From positions 1-5,683 of the forward strand of contig JBDRGZ010000073.1 of assembly GCA_043817345.1 (NCBI GenBank): DNA of 5,683 bases, in the 5' to 3' direction. This document shows, piece by piece, positions 4,780 to 5,683 of this stretch. A program made the position numbers and the translations under genes. Within the stretch, counting starts at the first letter, position 1; each line of letters opens with the position of its first letter. The DNA comes from CAYSXS01 sp043817345 (GTDB lineage: Bacteria > Patescibacteriota > Patescibacteriia > UBA2196). The notes below the pieces were generated by a model that was not told where the DNA came from, did no database searches, and saw nothing but the letters and a program-made list of their open reading frames with translations.

Positions 4780-5625
4780 CTATTTATCTAATCTTTTCAC
4801 ACTCTCTGGTTCTTGTAGATAGTTGTCTTTACTTGTAATTGGCCTTCCAAGCTTACTTTCCAACTCTTTCCTTGCATTACCTGCAATTTTACCACCATCT
4901 TTTGCGTCTTTTTTAAGTTTTGGCATTTTTTGTGAATCTTCATTGCGATGTATTTCTGTTGTAGATCTTTCGCCTAACATAGAGAATATAAGTTCAAGAT
5001 CTGTCATATGATCTCGTAAATTCTCTCTTTTCAATTTTTTAAATTTTTGATACTCACTAGGTGTCATTCCAAAAGTAGCTTTAGATATCTCAGCAGTTAA
5101 AATTGCATAATCTCTTTCTTCTTTTGCACCTCTTTTATCCCATTCATCTGTTAATTCTTCACGAATAGCAATACCATGCATTCTTTTTTCAATCCAATCC
5201 TCAGAATACCCTTTAAGTTTATACAACATTCTTGTGCGTTTAGTAGCCAATTCTGGGTCTTCTATTTCTTTTACACGTTCATAACCTACTTTAGCCAACC
5301 ATCGTTTGAATTGTTCTGCTTTAGGTGATGGGATTGATTGGATAATACGAAAAATTGTTTCAGTATCAGCACAATCAGTTAAATACTTTTTACCATCACT
5401 AGCTAATAATTTCAGTTGTCCGATTTTTTCGGACAACTCAAAATATCCTTCACTTACAAGTTTTGTTTTTAAATCATTCCAATATTTTCTTGGTCTTTCT
5501 GTTCCTGCCAAAACTTCAATTACATCGATAACAGAAAACCACCATTCATTGTTATGTATGATTTTACGAATTTCTTTTTTCTGAAAAATAGCAATTTTTG
5601 TAGTAATTAATATTTCTTTATCCAT
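4780..5625 (-). CDS. Bro-N domain protein (phage antirepressor / DinD-like)
   Basis: The 281-residue protein begins with a Bro-N-like domain (about 10-115): IAIFQKKEIRKIIHNNEWWFSVIDVIEVL, RKYWNDLK, YLTDCADTETIFRIIQSIPSPKAEQFKRWLAKVG. This domain occurs in viral BRO proteins and phage antirepressors and is thought to bind DNA. The C-terminal half (about 120-270) has AEISKATFGMTPSEYQKFK, ENLRDHMTDLELIFSMLGE, then GGKIAGNARKELESKLGRPI. It resembles the C-terminal part of DinD-type, DNA-damage-inducible proteins, as I recall those families. Such stand-alone proteins are widespread in bacterial chromosomes and their function is not settled. The start is secure: GGAGG lies 10 nt upstream of ATG 5625, the only strong Shine-Dalgarno motif in the window. 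No phage structural or integrase gene is nearby, so this is not evidence for an intact prophage. No LexA box is recognisable upstream. Confidence 0.85.
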   Translation of the reverse strand: MDKEILITTKIAIFQKKEIRKIIHNNEWWFSVIDVIEVLAGTERPRKYWNDLKTKLVSEGYFELSEKIGQLKLLASDGKKYLTDCADTETIFRIIQSIPSPKAEQFKRWLAKVGYERVKEIEDPELATKRTRMLYKLKGYSEDWIEKRMHGIAIREELTDEWDKRGAKEERDYAILTAEISKATFGMTPSEYQKFKKLKRENLRDHMTDLELIFSMLGERSTTEIHRNEDSQKMPKLKKDAKDGGKIAGNARKELESKLGRPITSKDNYLQEPESVKRLDK

Positions 5626-5651
5626 AAAACTAAAACCTCCATATTTACTTA

Positions 5652-5680
5652 ATTATATCACAAACATTGACACCATCCAA
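5652..5680 (-). promoter_or_regulatory. extended -10 promoter of the Bro-N gene
   Basis: On the minus strand TGATATAAT holds a perfect TATAAT (5657-5652) with the TG extension one base upstream. The matching -35 position, 17 bp upstream, is the weak TTGGAT (5680-5675). Transcription would start near 5645, with a leader of about 20 nt that carries the GGAGG ribosome binding site at 5636-5640. Confidence 0.65.
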
Positions 5681-5683
5681 TAT

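Noticed and set aside
4823..5584. Two plus-strand frames opposite the Bro-N gene and one (1422-1610) opposite the toxin-antitoxin genes.
   Set aside because: They show no family features or ribosome binding sites and lie wholly opposite well supported genes.
5626..5683. A possible SOS (LexA) box before the DinD-like gene.
   Set aside because: I looked for CTGT-N8-ACAG and GAAC-N4-GTTC patterns and found none, so DNA-damage control is not supported by the sequence.

Overview
The window is a compact, AT-rich bacterial segment. Every gene I can support lies on the minus strand, so the genes read from right to left. The standard stop codons TAA, TAG and TGA all end genes here and no gene needs TGA read as an amino acid. 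Together the AT-rich genes, mostly absent Shine-Dalgarno motifs, an IS481-type transposase fragment, a Phd/RelE pair and a Bro-N protein suggest a candidate-phyla (Patescibacteria/CPR-like) genome. That assignment is an inference from gene style and not a demonstrated fact.

Layout in transcription order (right to left). (1) At 5625-4780 is a Bro-N (phage antirepressor/DinD-like) protein with its own extended -10 promoter and the only strong Shine-Dalgarno motif in the window. (2) At 4668-2905 is a DEAD-box RNA helicase with a DbpA-like RNA-binding domain and an Arg/Gly/Ser-rich tail. It has its own promoter and a 5' leader holding a terminator-like hairpin. (3) At 2904-2602 is an intergenic stretch with a degenerate 23-bp tandem repeat, a striking multi-hairpin palindromic element and a leftward intrinsic terminator. 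(4) At 2601-1933 is radC, a JAB/MPN-domain protein. (5) At 1879-1324 is a Phd/YefM antitoxin and RelE/ParE toxin pair whose reading frames overlap by 56 bp. A consensus-like promoter and a TGTACA-centred palindrome precede it, and the -35 box contains the radC stop codon. (6) At 1312-1118 is a short reading frame just downstream of the toxin whose 3' end is cut off and replaced by insertion sequence DNA. (7) At 1148-145 is a complete-looking IS982-family element with perfect 16-bp terminal inverted repeats. (8) At the left edge is a truncated IS481-type transposase fragment in which that IS982 element seems to have landed.

Functionally the right two thirds is a housekeeping/stress neighbourhood (RNA remodelling, a RadC-type protein). 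The left third is accessory: a toxin-antitoxin operon next to a nested insertion sequence graveyard. I see no clear new multi-gene defence system. The observations most worth a check are the nested IS junctions with a truncated third cistron, the frame arrangement and A9 tract of the toxin-antitoxin pair, the TGTACA operator, the helicase leader hairpin, and the palindromic element in the helicase 3' region.
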